Positions 47,139-57,127 are shown, counted from the stretch's first letter. The stretch: DNA of 64,000 nt from Rubellimicrobium arenae (GCF_017916275.1 NZ_JAFMST010000004.1:1-64000); one strand, 5' to 3'. Numbers and translations are program-made. Notes: generated by a model from the letters alone, not told the origin.

Positions 47139-47573
47139 TCAGATGCCCTTGATCATCCCTTCGAGAGCATCCTTTTCCATGGAAAGCTCGGACAGGCGAG
47201 CCTTCACGACGTCGCCGATGGAAATCAGGCCCACCATGTCGCCGTCCTCGACCACCGGAAGGTGCCGGAACCGCCCTTCGGTCATGCGGGCCAGGACGGT
47301 GTCGGCCATGTCGGACCGCGTGCAGGTGACGAGGTCGCGGGTCATCATCGACTCCACGCTGTCGTTCAGGCACCCGGGACCGCGGCGGCCGATCTCGCGC
47401 ACGATGTCCCGCTCGGACAGGATGCCGAGCGCCTGGCGTCCGTCCCGGCTGACCACGAGGGAGCCGATGCGGCGTTCCGACAGGATCCGGGCGGCGTCGC
47501 CGACTGTGGCGTCGGGCTGCACCGTGAGGACGCCGTCATCGGCCTTGGACTTGAGGATCTGACTAACAAGCAT
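47139..47573 (-). CDS. Tandem CBS-domain protein
   Basis: 144 residues made of two CBS domains, at about 10-60 (VQPDATVGDAARILSERRIG and on) and 78-130 (MTRDLVTCTRSDMADTVLAR). Such small proteins bind adenine nucleotides and sense cell energy status. The ligand cannot be told from sequence. Its stop is immediately followed by coaD, hinting at coupling. Confidence 0.88.
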   Translation of the reverse strand: MLVSQILKSKADDGVLTVQPDATVGDAARILSERRIGSLVVSRDGRQALGILSERDIVREIGRRGPGCLNDSVESMMTRDLVTCTRSDMADTVLARMTEGRFRHLPVVEDGDMVGLISIGDVVKARLSELSMEKDALEGMIKGI

Positions 47574-47598
47574 GGCGACCTCCCTCGCGCTGCCTGGG

Positions 47599-48510
47599 TC
47601 AAGGCTCGTCTCCCGACCCCACCTCTGTCAAGTTAACGTGAGCTTCGAGCCGCGCCACCTCTTCCCGCAACTCTCGGATGATTGCCGCCGCAAGGCGTGA
47701 CATCCGTTCGCTCCGGCGGTCCGCGTCGTGGCGGACGAGATAGAAGGCGCGGGTCAGGCTGACCTCGGATGTCAGGATGCGCGTCAGTTCGGGCGCAAAG
47801 GGCAACGCGAAGTCGTGGACCACCCCGACCCCCCCCTGCCGGAGCAGCATGAGTTGCACGGGCACCGAGTTGGACGCGAGCTGAACGGTCCCAAGGCCCA
47901 ACTCGCCCAGATAGTCCAAGGCCCGGTCGAAGATCATGTCCTGGATATAGCCCACGACGGGCCGCCCCTTCAGATCCGAGAGCGTCGCCACGGCGGGGGC
48001 ATCGCGCCGCTGGGCCAGATGCAGCCGGTAATCGGCGATCTTCTGGACGGTCAGCCGGCCCGCGTCGGGCGGGCTGACCGTGATGGCGATGTCGGCTTCG
48101 CGACGGCTCAGGTTCACCACGCGGGGCAAAGCGAGGATCTGGATCTCCAGCCCCGGGTTTCGGGCCTGGATGCGGGCCACGACCTGCGGGAGCAGGAAAT
48201 TGGCGCAACCGTCCGGCGCGCCGATCCGCACCTGCCCCGTCAGGCCCTGGGACGCGCCCTGCCCTTCCTCGAGCGCGAGCCTCATGGCTTCCTCGGCTTC
48301 CTCGGCCCGCGATTGGAGCCGGGCGCCCAGGTCGGTCAGCGCATAGCCCTGCGGGCTCTTGAGGAAGAGCGCGGCCCCCAGCGCCTCCTCGAGCCGGGCG
48401 ATGCGGCGGCCCACGGTGGCCGGGTCCATGCGAAGGCTGGGCGCCGCCCCGGACAGGCTGCGCGCACGGGCCACGCCCAAGAAGACCCGCATGTCGTCCC
48501 AGTCCAGCAT
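47599..48510 (-). CDS. LysR-family regulator, probably of mmsA
   Basis: 303 residues. HTH near residues 3-60 (WDDMRVFLGVARARSLSGAA and the following DPATVGRRIARLEEAL). The start at 48510 follows CAGGA; a longer form from 48525 is possible. It is divergent from mmsA across 93 bases, the standard arrangement for a LysR activator and its target. Control of the valine/propionyl pathway or of methylmalonate semialdehyde use is inferred from that. Confidence 0.9.
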   Translation of the reverse strand: MLDWDDMRVFLGVARARSLSGAAPSLRMDPATVGRRIARLEEALGAALFLKSPQGYALTDLGARLQSRAEEAEEAMRLALEEGQGASQGLTGQVRIGAPDGCANFLLPQVVARIQARNPGLEIQILALPRVVNLSRREADIAITVSPPDAGRLTVQKIADYRLHLAQRRDAPAVATLSDLKGRPVVGYIQDMIFDRALDYLGELGLGTVQLASNSVPVQLMLLRQGGVGVVHDFALPFAPELTRILTSEVSLTRAFYLVRHDADRRSERMSRLAAAIIRELREEVARLEAHVNLTEVGSGDEP

Positions 48511-48603
48511 CTTGCATTCCTGCATGACGGTTTTGGGATGATGGCTCTGTTACCTCGAAAAACGCAAGGCTAGAGACACCCCAACATCCCCCGGGAGGAT
48601 ACC

Positions 48604-50103
48604 ATGCAGGAACTGACCCACTACATCAACGGCGAGCACGTGAAGGGCACCTCGGGCCGCTTCACCGACGTCTTCAACCCGGCCACCGGCGAGGTGCAGG
48701 CGCGCCTTCCGCTCGCCTCGGTCGAGGAGATGGACCACGCCGTCCAGGTTGCCGCCGCCGCGCAGCCCAAATGGGCCGCCGTGAACCCGCAGCGTCGGGC
48801 GCGCGTGATGATGAAGATGGTCGCGCTCCTCAACCGCGACATGGACAAGCTGGCCGAGGCGTTGTCGCGCGAGCATGGCAAGACGTTGCCCGACGCCGCA
48901 GGCGATATCCAGCGCGGGCTCGAGGTCGTCGAGTTCTGCATCGGCGCGCCGCACCTCCTGAAGGGCGAGTTCACCGACGGCGCCGGCCCGGGCATCGACA
49001 TGTATTCCATGCGTCAGGCGCTGGGCGTCTGCGCCGGGATCACCCCGTTCAACTTCCCCGCCATGATCCCGATGTGGATGTTCGCCCCGGCCATCGCCTG
49101 CGGCAACGCCTTCATCCTCAAGCCCTCCGAGCGCGCGCCGTCCGTGCCGCTGATGCTGGCCGAGCTGATGGAAGAGGCCGGTCTGCCCAAGGGCATCCTG
49201 CAGGTGGTCAACGGCGACAAGGAAGCGGTGGACGCCATCCTTGACCATCCGGTGATCCAGGCCGTGGGCTTCGTGGGCTCCACGCCGATCGCGCAGTACA
49301 TCTACGGGCGCGGGGCCTCGAACGGGAAACGCGTGCAGGCCTTCGGCGGCGCGAAGAACCACATGATCGTCATGCCGGACGCCGACTTGGATCAGGCGGC
49401 CGACGCGCTGGTCGGCGCGGGTTACGGTGCGGCGGGCGAACGCTGCATGGCCATCTCGGTCGCCGTGCCGGTGGGCGAGGAAACCGCCGACCGCCTGATC
49501 GAGAAGCTCGTGCCCCGCATCGAGAAGCTGAAGGTCGGCCCCTACACCGCCGGCAAGGACGTCGACTACGGCCCCGTCGTGACCGCCGCCGCCAAGGCCA
49601 ACATCCTGAACCTCGTCGAATCCGGCGTGCAGCAGGGCGCGGAACTGGTCGTGGACGGTCGGAACTTCAACCTGCAGGGCTACGAGAACGGCTTCTTCGT
49701 CGGCCCGCACCTCTTCGACCGCGTGACCCCGGACATGGACATCTACCGCAAGGAGATCTTCGGGCCGGTCCTGTCCACGGTGCGCGCCAAGACCTATGAG
49801 GAAGCCCTGGGGCTGGCGATGAGCCACGAATACGGCAACGGGACCGCGATCTTCACCCGCGACGGCGACACGGCGCGCGACTTTGCGGCCCGGGTGAACG
49901 TGGGCATGATCGGGATCAACGTGCCGATCCCGGTGCCGCTGGCCTACCACACCTTCGGCGGCTGGAAGAAGTCGGCCTTCGGCGACCTGAACCAGCACGG
50001 GCCGGATTCGATCCGCTTCTACACGCGGACCAAGACGGTCACCTCGCGCTGGCCCTCGGGCATCAAGGAAGGCGCGGCGCTGAACTTCCGCCAGATGGAG
50101 TAA
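48604..50103 (+). CDS. mmsA: Methylmalonate-semialdehyde dehydrogenase (CoA-acylating)
   Basis: 499 residues, aldehyde dehydrogenase family. Produces propionyl-CoA from methylmalonate semialdehyde in valine and inositol breakdown. Conserved blocks: GVCAGITPFNFPAMIPMWMF near 139-158, VGFVGSTPIAQYIY near 221-234, and the active Cys in GERCMAISVAVPVG near 278-291. GGGAGG precedes the ATG. Two hairpins follow downstream. Confidence 0.93.
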   Translation: MQELTHYINGEHVKGTSGRFTDVFNPATGEVQARLPLASVEEMDHAVQVAAAAQPKWAAVNPQRRARVMMKMVALLNRDMDKLAEALSREHGKTLPDAAGDIQRGLEVVEFCIGAPHLLKGEFTDGAGPGIDMYSMRQALGVCAGITPFNFPAMIPMWMFAPAIACGNAFILKPSERAPSVPLMLAELMEEAGLPKGILQVVNGDKEAVDAILDHPVIQAVGFVGSTPIAQYIYGRGASNGKRVQAFGGAKNHMIVMPDADLDQAADALVGAGYGAAGERCMAISVAVPVGEETADRLIEKLVPRIEKLKVGPYTAGKDVDYGPVVTAAAKANILNLVESGVQQGAELVVDGRNFNLQGYENGFFVGPHLFDRVTPDMDIYRKEIFGPVLSTVRAKTYEEALGLAMSHEYGNGTAIFTRDGDTARDFAARVNVGMIGINVPIPVPLAYHTFGGWKKSAFGDLNQHGPDSIRFYTRTKTVTSRWPSGIKEGAALNFRQME

Positions 50104-50112
50104 GCGTCCGGC

Positions 50113-50143
50113 GCTCTGGCCGCCCTCCGGGGACGGCCAGAGC
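50113..50143 (+). terminator. Hairpin after mmsA
   Basis: GCTCTGGCCG / CGGCCAGAGC 10-bp stem, 11-base loop, starting 10 bases past the stop. No U-tract. Confidence 0.6.
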
Positions 50144-50165
50144 CCGAACCCGAGGTCAGAAATGA

Positions 50166-50191
50166 AACGAGCGGCCCGGGGGCCGCTCGTT
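50166..50191. terminator. Bidirectional terminator between mmsA and the VPLPA-CTERM gene
   Basis: AACGAGCGGCC / GGCCGCTCGTT 11-bp stem with a 4-base loop. On the minus strand CGTTTCATTTC follows, serving the convergent sorting-signal gene. Confidence 0.75.
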
Positions 50192-50212
50192 GTCGTTTGG
50201 GGGTCGTGTCGC

Positions 50213-50746
50213 TCAGGCGTTGCGGCGACGGCGCACGGCGCCCAGGCCCACCAGAGCGGTCCCGAGCAGGACGGCGCCGGCCGGAAGCGGAATGGGAGCC
50301 GGGCCTTCCGCGATCTCGATGTTGTCGAAGCGGATGTTGCCCTTGTCCGTGACGTTGTCGAACGTCAGGAACGAGATGCCCTGGAAGAGCGCGTTGCTGG
50401 CGAAGTCGAAGACGCCATCCGTGTCGATCTGGAAGGAGCCGAAGTCGGTCGTCAGTTCCAGCACCGCCGGCGAGTTCCCCACGATGGTCACGGCCAGCGA
50501 GGTCAGGTCGAAGACGCTGCCCATGACGCTGGTCAGGGTCGAGGTCTCATTCGGGTTCAGGGCGCCGCAGGGCGCATCGCCGGGGCAGTTGCCGCTGACG
50601 ATCCGCACATCGTCGAACTGGAAACCATCCTCGGTATAGGAGCCGCCGCCTTGGTTGCCGGCCCCGGTAAAGTCGACGGTGGCGGCTGTCGCAGCCGTCG
50701 CCATCAGAGCGAGGCTCGTTCCCGCCGCTAGCACAAGCGTTTTCAT
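50213..50746 (-). CDS. VPLPA-CTERM sorting-signal protein
   Basis: 177 residues. A signal peptide covers about 1-21 (MKTLVLAAGTSLALMATAAT). The body has Asp-rich beta strands and two Cys. The C-terminus is a sorting tail: PIPLPAGAVLLGTALVGLGA followed by VRRRRNA, i.e. motif, membrane helix, basic end. Such proteins are cleaved and anchored or released by an exosortase, not encoded in this window. The function of the body is unknown. GAGGACT precedes the start. Confidence 0.87.
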   Translation of the reverse strand: MKTLVLAAGTSLALMATAATAATVDFTGAGNQGGGSYTEDGFQFDDVRIVSGNCPGDAPCGALNPNETSTLTSVMGSVFDLTSLAVTIVGNSPAVLELTTDFGSFQIDTDGVFDFASNALFQGISFLTFDNVTDKGNIRFDNIEIAEGPAPIPLPAGAVLLGTALVGLGAVRRRRNA

Positions 50747-51068
50747 GTCCCAGTCCTCTGCACGCTTCGTTAACCAATTTGGCTACACTAAGGCGGTAGT
50801 GGGACCACTCCAATCAACAATAGACATGGTTTGGCCACAATCGGCGTCCCTGCGCCCATGGTTTAGGCCAGTTTTGCCGTATTCCTGCCATAAACCTGGG
50901 ACGGATACGGCGTTTCTGATGCCGTAAGCTGGTCCAGAGCCACCGGAGCGGGCCTGGCTGCGCGCCCTGACGCGCGGCTCATCCCATCGGTCGGTCGGCG
51001 CCAGCTTCGGTGCGGCAGCTGCCCGTGTTTCTGGTCAGACTGATGATGTCCCGATCTTCAAAAGTGAA
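50747..51068. other. Intergenic region between the VPLPA-CTERM gene and uvrA
   Basis: Some 320 bases without a supported gene. It holds the promoter side of the VPLPA-CTERM gene; TTAACCAA at 50770-50777 resembles a CtrA half-site. I see no RNA gene or repeat. It is AT-richer than neighbouring coding DNA near 50760-50840. Confidence 0.5.
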
Positions 51069-51097
51069 AGGGGGCCATGGCTGGACCATGACCCCCT
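51069..51097 (-). terminator. Terminator of uvrA
   Basis: AGGGGG-C-CATGG / CCATG-A-CCCCCT, an imperfect stem with one mismatch and a 5-base loop. Reading the minus strand, a T-rich tail TTTCACTTTT follows. It starts 24 bases past the uvrA stop. Confidence 0.75.
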
Positions 51098-51120
51098 CGC
51101 TCCGGGCATCGAGCGTTCGG

Positions 51121-53988
51121 TTACTCGGCTGCGACCTTCCGCTCGTCGAGCAGCGGCTTGAGATAGCGCCCCGTATGGCTGTCCGCATTCACGGCGACCT
51201 CCTCGGGCGTGCCGGTGGCCACGATCCGGCCACCGCCGTCGCCCCCTTCGGGACCGATGTCGATGACCCAGTCCGCCGTCTTCACCACGTCCAGGTTATG
51301 TTCGATGACGACGACGGTGTTCCCTTGGTCCACCAACTCGTGCAGCACCTCAAGAAGCTTGCGGACATCCTCGAAGTGCAGCCCGGTCGTCGGCTCGTCC
51401 AGGATGTAGAGCGTGCGGCCCGTGGATCGCCGCGACAGCTCCTTGGACAGCTTGACGCGCTGCGCCTCGCCGCCGGACAGGGTCGTCGCCTGCTGGCCGA
51501 CCTTGACGTAGCCCAGGCCGACGCGGACAAGCGCGTCCATCTTTTCACGGATGGACGGCACGGCACGGAAGAACTCCTGCGCGTCCTCGACCGTCATGTC
51601 GAGCACGTCCGCGATGCTCTTGCCCTTGTGCAGGACCTCCAGGGTCTCGCGGTTGTAGCGCTTGCCCTTGCAGGTCTCGCACGTGACATAGACGTCGGGC
51701 AGGAAGTGCATCTCGATCTTGATGACGCCGTCGCCCTGGCAGGCCTCGCAGCGCCCGCCTTTCACGTTGAAGGAGAAGCGCCCGGACTTGTAGCCGCGCG
51801 CCAGGCTTTCCGGCAGGCCGGCGAACCAGTCGCGGATGGGCGTGAAGGCCCCCACATAGGTCGCCGGGTTCGACCGGGGCGTCCGCCCGATGGGCCGTTG
51901 GTCGATGTCGATGACCTTGTCGAGATGCTCGAACCCCGTGATCGTCTCGCAGGGGGCGGGCGTCTCGCGCGCACCGTTCAGCTTCATGGCCGCGTTCTTG
52001 TACAGGGTCTCGATGGTGAGCGTCGACTTGCCGCCGCCCGACACCCCGGTCACGCAGACGAACTTGCCCAGCGGAAACTCGGCCGTGACGTTCTTGAGGT
52101 TGTTGCCGGTGGCGTTGACCACCGTGAGGGTCTTGCCATTGCCCGGCCGCCGCTGGCCGGACCGGACAGGGATTGCCCGGCGGCCCGACAGATACTCGCC
52201 CGTCACGGAGTTCGGATTGGCAGCGATCTCCTCGGGCGTGCCATGGGCCACCACCTGCCCCCCATGCACCCCGGCGCCCGGCCCGATGTCGAAGACGTAA
52301 TCCGCCGTGCGGATCGCGTCCTCGTCATGCTCGACGACGACGACGGTGTTTCCCTGGTCCCGCAAGGAGCGGAGCGTGGCGAGCAGGCGGTCGTTGTCGC
52401 GCTGGTGAAGGCCGATCGACGGCTCATCGAGCACATAGAGCACCCCCGTCAGGCCCGAGCCGATCTGCGAGGCCAGGCGGATGCGCTGGCTTTCACCGCC
52501 CGACAGCGTGCCGGCGTTGCGCGACAGGGTCAGGTATTCGAGCCCCACGTTGTTCAGGAAACCCAGGCGTTCCCGGATCTCCTTGAGGATGGCGCGGGCG
52601 ATCTCGTTCTTCTGGTTCGACAGGCTGCCGGGGACGGTCTGCACCCAGTCATAGGCCTGCTTGATCGACATGCGGACCACCTCGCCCACATGCTGGCCGC
52701 CGATCTTGACGGCCAGCGCCTCGGGCTTGAGACGGAAGCCGCCGCAGGCGTGGCAGGGACGTTCGTTCTGGTACTGCTCGAACTCCTCGCGGACCCAGGC
52801 GGAATCGGTTTCCTTGTAGCGCCGCTCCATGTTGGGGATGACGCCCTCGAAGGGGCGGCGCACCTGGTAGACGCGCCCCCCTTCGTCGTAGCGGAACACG
52901 ATCTCCTCGGCCCCGGAGCCGCGCAGGAGCACCTCCTTGGCGCGCTCGGGCAGGTCCTTCCAACGGGAGCTCTTGTCGAACTCGTAATGCTTGGACAGCG
53001 CCTCGATGGTCTGGGTCGAATAGGGCGACTTGGACTTGGCCCAGGGCGCGATCGCCCCCTGGTTCAGCTTGCGGGTGATGTCGGGAACCACGAGCCGTTC
53101 GTCGAAGAACAGCTCCGCCCCGAGGCCGTCGCAGACCGGACAGGCGCCATAGGGCGCGTTGAAGGAAAAGAGGCGCGGCTCGATCTCGGGGATGGTGAAG
53201 CCCGAGACCGGGCAGGCGAACTTCTCGGAGAAGGTGATGCGCTCGGGCTCGCCCTCCTCCTCGCGCGGGGCGGTCTCGAGGACGGCGATGCCGTCGGCCA
53301 GGTCGAGCGCGGTGCGGAACGAATCCGCGAGGCGGGTTTCGAGCCCGGCCCGGACCACGATGCGGTCGACCACCACGTCGATATCGTGGCGGAGCTTCTT
53401 GTCGAGCGCGGGCACCTCGTCGATCTCGTAGAAGGCGCCGTCTACCTTGACGCGCTGGAAGCCCTGCTTGCGGAGGTCGAGAAACTCCTTCCGGTATTCC
53501 CCCTTCCGGTCGCGCACGAACGGCGCCAGGAGGAAGCCGCGCGTCCCCTCGGGCATGGCCATCACGCGGTCGACCATGTCTTGGACCTGCTGCGCCTCGA
53601 TCGGCAGGCCGGTGGCCGGGCTGTAGGGCGTGCCGGCGCGGGCAAACAGCAGACGCATGTAGTCGTAGATCTCGGTCACCGTGCCGACGGTCGAACGAGG
53701 GTTCTTCGAGGTGGTCTTCTGTTCGATCGAGATCGCGGGCGAGAGGCCGGAGATGTGGTCCACATCCGGCTTCTCCATCATGTCGAGGAACTGGCGGGCG
53801 TAGGCCGACAGCGACTCCACGTAGCGGCGCTGCCCCTCGGCATAGATGGTGTCGAAGGCGAGGGAGGACTTCCCCGACCCCGAGAGCCCGGTGATGACGA
53901 CAAGCTCGTCCCGGGGAATGTTCACGTCGATGTTCTTGAGGTTGTGCTCGCGGGCGCCCCGCACCTCGATGAACTTCTGCTCCGCCAT
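51121..53988 (-). CDS. uvrA: Excinuclease ABC subunit A
   Basis: DNA damage sensor of nucleotide excision repair. 955 residues. Two ABC ATPase halves: Walker [15 protein letters not shown] near 34-47 and [15 protein letters not shown] near 645; signatures [14 protein letters not shown] near 497 and [16 protein letters not shown] near 836. Zinc fingers: CPVSGF with CPVC near 262-290 (reading in parts), CHACGG near 417, and CEACQGDG plus CETCKGK near 746-770. A LexA box lies upstream at 54054. No partner genes are nearby. Confidence 0.97.
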   Translation of the reverse strand: MAEQKFIEVRGAREHNLKNIDVNIPRDELVVITGLSGSGKSSLAFDTIYAEGQRRYVESLSAYARQFLDMMEKPDVDHISGLSPAISIEQKTTSKNPRSTVGTVTEIYDYMRLLFARAGTPYSPATGLPIEAQQVQDMVDRVMAMPEGTRGFLLAPFVRDRKGEYRKEFLDLRKQGFQRVKVDGAFYEIDEVPALDKKLRHDIDVVVDRIVVRAGLETRLADSFRTALDLADGIAVLETAPREEEGEPERITFSEKFACPVSGFTIPEIEPRLFSFNAPYGACPVCDGLGAELFFDERLVVPDITRKLNQGAIAPWAKSKSPYSTQTIEALSKHYEFDKSSRWKDLPERAKEVLLRGSGAEEIVFRYDEGGRVYQVRRPFEGVIPNMERRYKETDSAWVREEFEQYQNERPCHACGGFRLKPEALAVKIGGQHVGEVVRMSIKQAYDWVQTVPGSLSNQKNEIARAILKEIRERLGFLNNVGLEYLTLSRNAGTLSGGESQRIRLASQIGSGLTGVLYVLDEPSIGLHQRDNDRLLATLRSLRDQGNTVVVVEHDEDAIRTADYVFDIGPGAGVHGGQVVAHGTPEEIAANPNSVTGEYLSGRRAIPVRSGQRRPGNGKTLTVVNATGNNLKNVTAEFPLGKFVCVTGVSGGGKSTLTIETLYKNAAMKLNGARETPAPCETITGFEHLDKVIDIDQRPIGRTPRSNPATYVGAFTPIRDWFAGLPESLARGYKSGRFSFNVKGGRCEACQGDGVIKIEMHFLPDVYVTCETCKGKRYNRETLEVLHKGKSIADVLDMTVEDAQEFFRAVPSIREKMDALVRVGLGYVKVGQQATTLSGGEAQRVKLSKELSRRSTGRTLYILDEPTTGLHFEDVRKLLEVLHELVDQGNTVVVIEHNLDVVKTADWVIDIGPEGGDGGGRIVATGTPEEVAVNADSHTGRYLKPLLDERKVAAE

Positions 53989-54053
53989 GCGCAGGCCTCC
54001 GGATGGACGAGGTTACATAGCGGAAACGATTGGCCGGGCCAAGCGGAATGAGA

Positions 54054-54068
54054 GAACGTTAGCGGAAC
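54054..54068. promoter_or_regulatory. LexA (SOS) box of uvrA
   Basis: GAAC, seven bases, GAAC, 66 bases from the uvrA start on the upstream side, the same alphaproteobacterial form as at 11385. It supports SOS induction of uvrA. Confidence 0.86.
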
Positions 54069-54149
54069 ACAGGAACAGTATGCCGCAAAAGCGAACAGGC
54101 GGGTCCGGCCTTGCCGCACCCGCCTGCTTCGGAGCTTTGTGGTCGGACA

Positions 54150-54176
54150 GAAGGGCCGGCAGGTGGCCGGCCCTTC
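54150..54176 (-). terminator. Hairpin downstream of the second VPLPA-CTERM gene
   Basis: GAAGGGCCGGC / GCCGGCCCTTC 11-bp stem with a 5-base loop, 17 bases past the stop. No U-tract on the minus strand. Confidence 0.6.
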
Positions 54177-54192
54177 CGAGATCGATCAGGCC

Positions 54193-54726
54193 TTAGGCGG
54201 CCTTGGACTTGCGACGGCGCACCGCGGCCAGGCCACCGAGGCCGGACAGCAGGAGCAGGCCAGCGGCGGGGACGGGCACCACAGCGGCTTCGACGGCGAA
54301 GTCGATGTCGGCGATGCCACCCGTGCGGAGGCCGGTGTCGATCACGTCACCCCAGTTCAGGACGAGCTCGATCGTCTCGTTGGCGGCGACGGTGATCGAC
54401 TCTTCGAAGCCGGTCGTCTCGTCCTGGCCGATGGCCACCGGGCCGAGCGACCCGAAGGACACGTTCACGCCACCCGCGAAGGCAGCCGACAGCTGCTGGA
54501 CGGTGCCGCCCAGGAGGGCCAGCACGTAGTTCCGGTCCGAGCTGTTGTAGAACGTGAAGGTGGCGGACCCCGCCTCCTGCCCGATCTCGAATTGACCGTC
54601 GAAGAAGTAGTCGTCGGCAAGGAGATCGTAGCTGCCGCCCGGCGAGACCATGGTCGTCGCCGAAGCGGAAAGCGGAGCTGCCAGCATAGCCGCCGTCAGC
54701 GCCGCTGCCTTCCAAGTCTTGAGCAT
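54193..54726 (-). CDS. VPLPA-CTERM type sorting-signal protein
   Basis: 177 residues. Signal peptide at about 1-23 ([20 protein letters not shown] region). Beta-rich body with repeated Gly, Ser and Thr. The C-terminal tail [20 protein letters not shown] followed by a basic end matches the sorting type, though the motif is VPVPA rather than VPLPA. The start at 54726 follows GGGAGG; an upstream in-frame stretch is excluded. It lies next to uvrA but is unrelated in function. Confidence 0.83.
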   Translation of the reverse strand: MLKTWKAAALTAAMLAAPLSASATTMVSPGGSYDLLADDYFFDGQFEIGQEAGSATFTFYNSSDRNYVLALLGGTVQQLSAAFAGGVNVSFGSLGPVAIGQDETTGFEESITVAANETIELVLNWGDVIDTGLRTGGIADIDFAVEAAVVPVPAAGLLLLSGLGGLAAVRRRKSKAA

Positions 54727-54961
54727 GAAGCCCTCCCAAATTCCCAAGCAAGAAGTCTCGCCCAACAGTGTGCGAGCGCAGCATGAAAGTAACACAATTG
54801 GGAGCGCAGCCAACCAAAAAAGCCACAATTCAGCCCGGTTTGGAACACATAAGTTAACCATATGACGGGCTTAGAGAAATTGATCCTCCCACCGGAGGCT
54901 CTTCACGCAGGACGGGAGCAGCACTCCCGGATGTTTCTCCTCAGAGTAGATTGGATAAAGA
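54727..54961. other. Promoter region of the second VPLPA-CTERM gene
   Basis: About 235 bases of lower GC than the neighbours, with no supported gene. TTAACCAT at 54854-54861 matches the CtrA half-site. A run of six A (reading T on the gene strand) lies near 54819. No clear -10/-35 pair was fixed. Confidence 0.45.
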
Positions 54962-54996
54962 AACTGCCGCTAACCGACATCTCGGTTGCGGCAGTT
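54962..54996 (-). terminator. Terminator of lpdA
   Basis: A 15-bp stem with one bulged base: AACTGCCGC-T-AACCGA / TCGGTT-GCGGCAGTT, loop CATC. On the minus strand it is followed by TCTTTATCC. It starts 82 bases past the lpdA stop. Confidence 0.8.
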
Positions 54997-55077
54997 CGGC
55001 TCTCAATCAGGGGTGGAATGGGGCGAGATTAGGGCAGCAATGCCAGAATCGTGGCGCCCCTGGACCTGGCCCCGGTC

Positions 55078-56469
55078 CTAGAAATGCAGGGCGCGGCCGT
55101 AGGCATCCAGAACGGACTCGTGCATCATCTCGGACAGCGTCGGATGCGGGAAAACCGTCTCCATCAGTTCGGCCTCCGTGGTCTCGAGAGAGCGGCCGAC
55201 GATATATCCTTGGATCAGCTCCGTCACCTCCGCCCCGACCATGTGGGCGCCCAGAAGCTCGCCGGTCTTGGCATCGAAGACGGTCTTGATGAATCCCTCG
55301 GGTTCGCCCAGGGCGATGGCCTTGCCGTTGCCGATGAAGGGGAAACGCCCGACCTTGACCTCGAAGCCCAGCTCCTTGGCGCGGGCCTCGGTGTAGCCGA
55401 CGCTGGCGACCTGCGGATAGCAATAGGTGCAGCCCGCGATGGCGCCCGGCTTGATCGGATGGACATGCTGCCCGGCGATCATCTCCGCCACCATCACCCC
55501 CTCGTGCGAGGCCTTGTGCGCCAGCCACGGAGCCCCCGCCACGTCGCCGATGGCATAAAGCCCCTCGACGCCGGTGCGGCAGAACTCGTCGGTGACGACG
55601 TGGGTCCGCTCCACCTTCGCGCCGACCTCCTCGAGCCCGAGATCCTCCACGTTGCCGACGATGCCGACCGCCGAGATGACGGTGTCGAAGACCTTGTCCT
55701 CGGCCTTGCCGCCCGCCTCGATTCGGGCCGTGACCTGGCCCTGCCCCTTGGTGAGCGTGACCTTGGCGCCCTCGACGATGGTCATGCCCTGCTTCTGGAA
55801 CTGCTTCCTGGCGAAGGCCGACACCTCGGCGTCCTCGATGGGCAGGATGCGGTCGGCCACCTCGACGACGGTGACCTGGGCACCCATGGTGTTGAAGAAG
55901 CTCGCGAACTCGATCCCGATGGCGCCCGAGCCGATCACCAGGAGGTTCCTGGGCATCCGCGGCGGCTGGAGCGCATGCTTGTAGTTCCAGATCAGATCAC
56001 CATCGGGCTCCATGCCCGGCAGGGACCGTGCGCGCGCGCCGGTGGCCAGGATGATGGCCGGGGCCGAGAGATCGTCGGTGCCCTTGGCGGTGGTGACCGT
56101 CACCCGGCCCTTCCCGGCCAGCCGGGCGGTCCCCATCACCACCTCGATCTTGTTCTTCTTCATCAGGTGGCCGATGCCGGAGGACAGCTGCTTGGCCACG
56201 CCGCGCGACCGCTTCACCACGGCGTCGAAGTCGAAGTCCGGCTTCTCGACCTTGAGCCCGAACTCCTTGGCGCGGTGCATGAGGTGGAACACCTCGGCCG
56301 ACCTCAGCAGGGCCTTGGTCGGGATGCAGCCCCAGTTGAGGCAGATCCCGCCCAGGTGCTCCCGCTCGACGATCACGACCTTCTTGCCCAGCTGCGCGGC
56401 CCGGATGGCGGCCACGTAGCCGCCGGGGCCTGCCCCGATCACGATCACGTCGAAGGTCCGGGTCGCCAT
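55078..56469 (-). CDS. lpdA: Dihydrolipoyl dehydrogenase (E3)
   Basis: 463 residues, FAD flavoprotein reoxidising the lipoyl arm of 2-oxo acid dehydrogenases. FAD loop DVIVIGAGPGGYVAA near 7-21; redox disulphide Cys43-Cys48 in GGICLNWGCIPTKAL; NAD loop VIGSGAIGIEF near 180; catalytic His in FPHPTLSEMMHE near the end. The ATG at 56469 is chosen because GGGAG stands 9 bases upstream. Other subunits are not in the window, so the target complex is open. Confidence 0.96.
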   Translation of the reverse strand: MATRTFDVIVIGAGPGGYVAAIRAAQLGKKVVIVEREHLGGICLNWGCIPTKALLRSAEVFHLMHRAKEFGLKVEKPDFDFDAVVKRSRGVAKQLSSGIGHLMKKNKIEVVMGTARLAGKGRVTVTTAKGTDDLSAPAIILATGARARSLPGMEPDGDLIWNYKHALQPPRMPRNLLVIGSGAIGIEFASFFNTMGAQVTVVEVADRILPIEDAEVSAFARKQFQKQGMTIVEGAKVTLTKGQGQVTARIEAGGKAEDKVFDTVISAVGIVGNVEDLGLEEVGAKVERTHVVTDEFCRTGVEGLYAIGDVAGAPWLAHKASHEGVMVAEMIAGQHVHPIKPGAIAGCTYCYPQVASVGYTEARAKELGFEVKVGRFPFIGNGKAIALGEPEGFIKTVFDAKTGELLGAHMVGAEVTELIQGYIVGRSLETTEAELMETVFPHPTLSEMMHESVLDAYGRALHF

Positions 56470-56539
56470 AACGATCATCTCCCTTGGCCGAAGTCAGGGG
56501 ATGTTAGTGCATGGACCTGCGAGCCGCCAGAGCGGCGCC

Positions 56540-57127
56540 TCAGTCGGCGCCGGCCTTCAACTCTTCGACCAGCGCGGGATAGCCCCCTCGATCGAGGAAA
56601 GCCTGCTCGTCCGGGGTGGTCGTCCGACGCAGGCTGGCATTCCGGGTCGGAAAGCGGCCGAACCGTCGGATCTGCTCGCGGTGGGCGCGGGCATGGAGCA
56701 GGTAGTCGGCCCCAAGCTCGGGCATCCGCGCCTTGACCAGCCGGACGCAGCGGTCCTGGTCCACCAGGTTCTCGGAATGCTCCAGCGGCAGATAAAGGAA
56801 GATTCGCTCCCGCTCGGCGAGCTTGAGATCCCAGTCGCGCGAGATCACGGTCTTGGCCGCGGCGCGCGCGTGCGCGTCCGAGGCGAAGGACAGCGCGTCG
56901 CCGCGGAACATGTTGCGCGGAAACTGGTCGAGCAGGATGACATAGGCCAGCGCCTCGGGCGGCGTCGTGAGCCAAAGACCCAGCCGGCCTTCCATGGCCC
57001 GTTCCCACAGCGGCAGGAACCGGTCCCGGATCATGCCGTCGAGCTCGTCCCCGCCGTTGAACCAGCGTGCCTCGCCGATCTCCTGGAACCAGAACTCGAG
57101 GACGTCCTTGGCGCTGGGCAGGATCAT
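56540..57127 (-). CDS. DUF924 family protein
   Basis: 195 residues. Family blocks: VLEFWFQEIGEARWFNGGDE near 9-28, LILLDQFPRNMFRG-like YVILLDQFPRNMFRGDA near 64-80, and FLYLPLEHSEN near 110-120. The fold is TPR-like. No activity is known. ATGA overlap (57124-57127) with the MFS gene upstream suggests joint translation. Confidence 0.9.
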   Translation of the reverse strand: MILPSAKDVLEFWFQEIGEARWFNGGDELDGMIRDRFLPLWERAMEGRLGLWLTTPPEALAYVILLDQFPRNMFRGDALSFASDAHARAAAKTVISRDWDLKLAERERIFLYLPLEHSENLVDQDRCVRLVKARMPELGADYLLHARAHREQIRRFGRFPTRNASLRRTTTPDEQAFLDRGGYPALVEELKAGAD

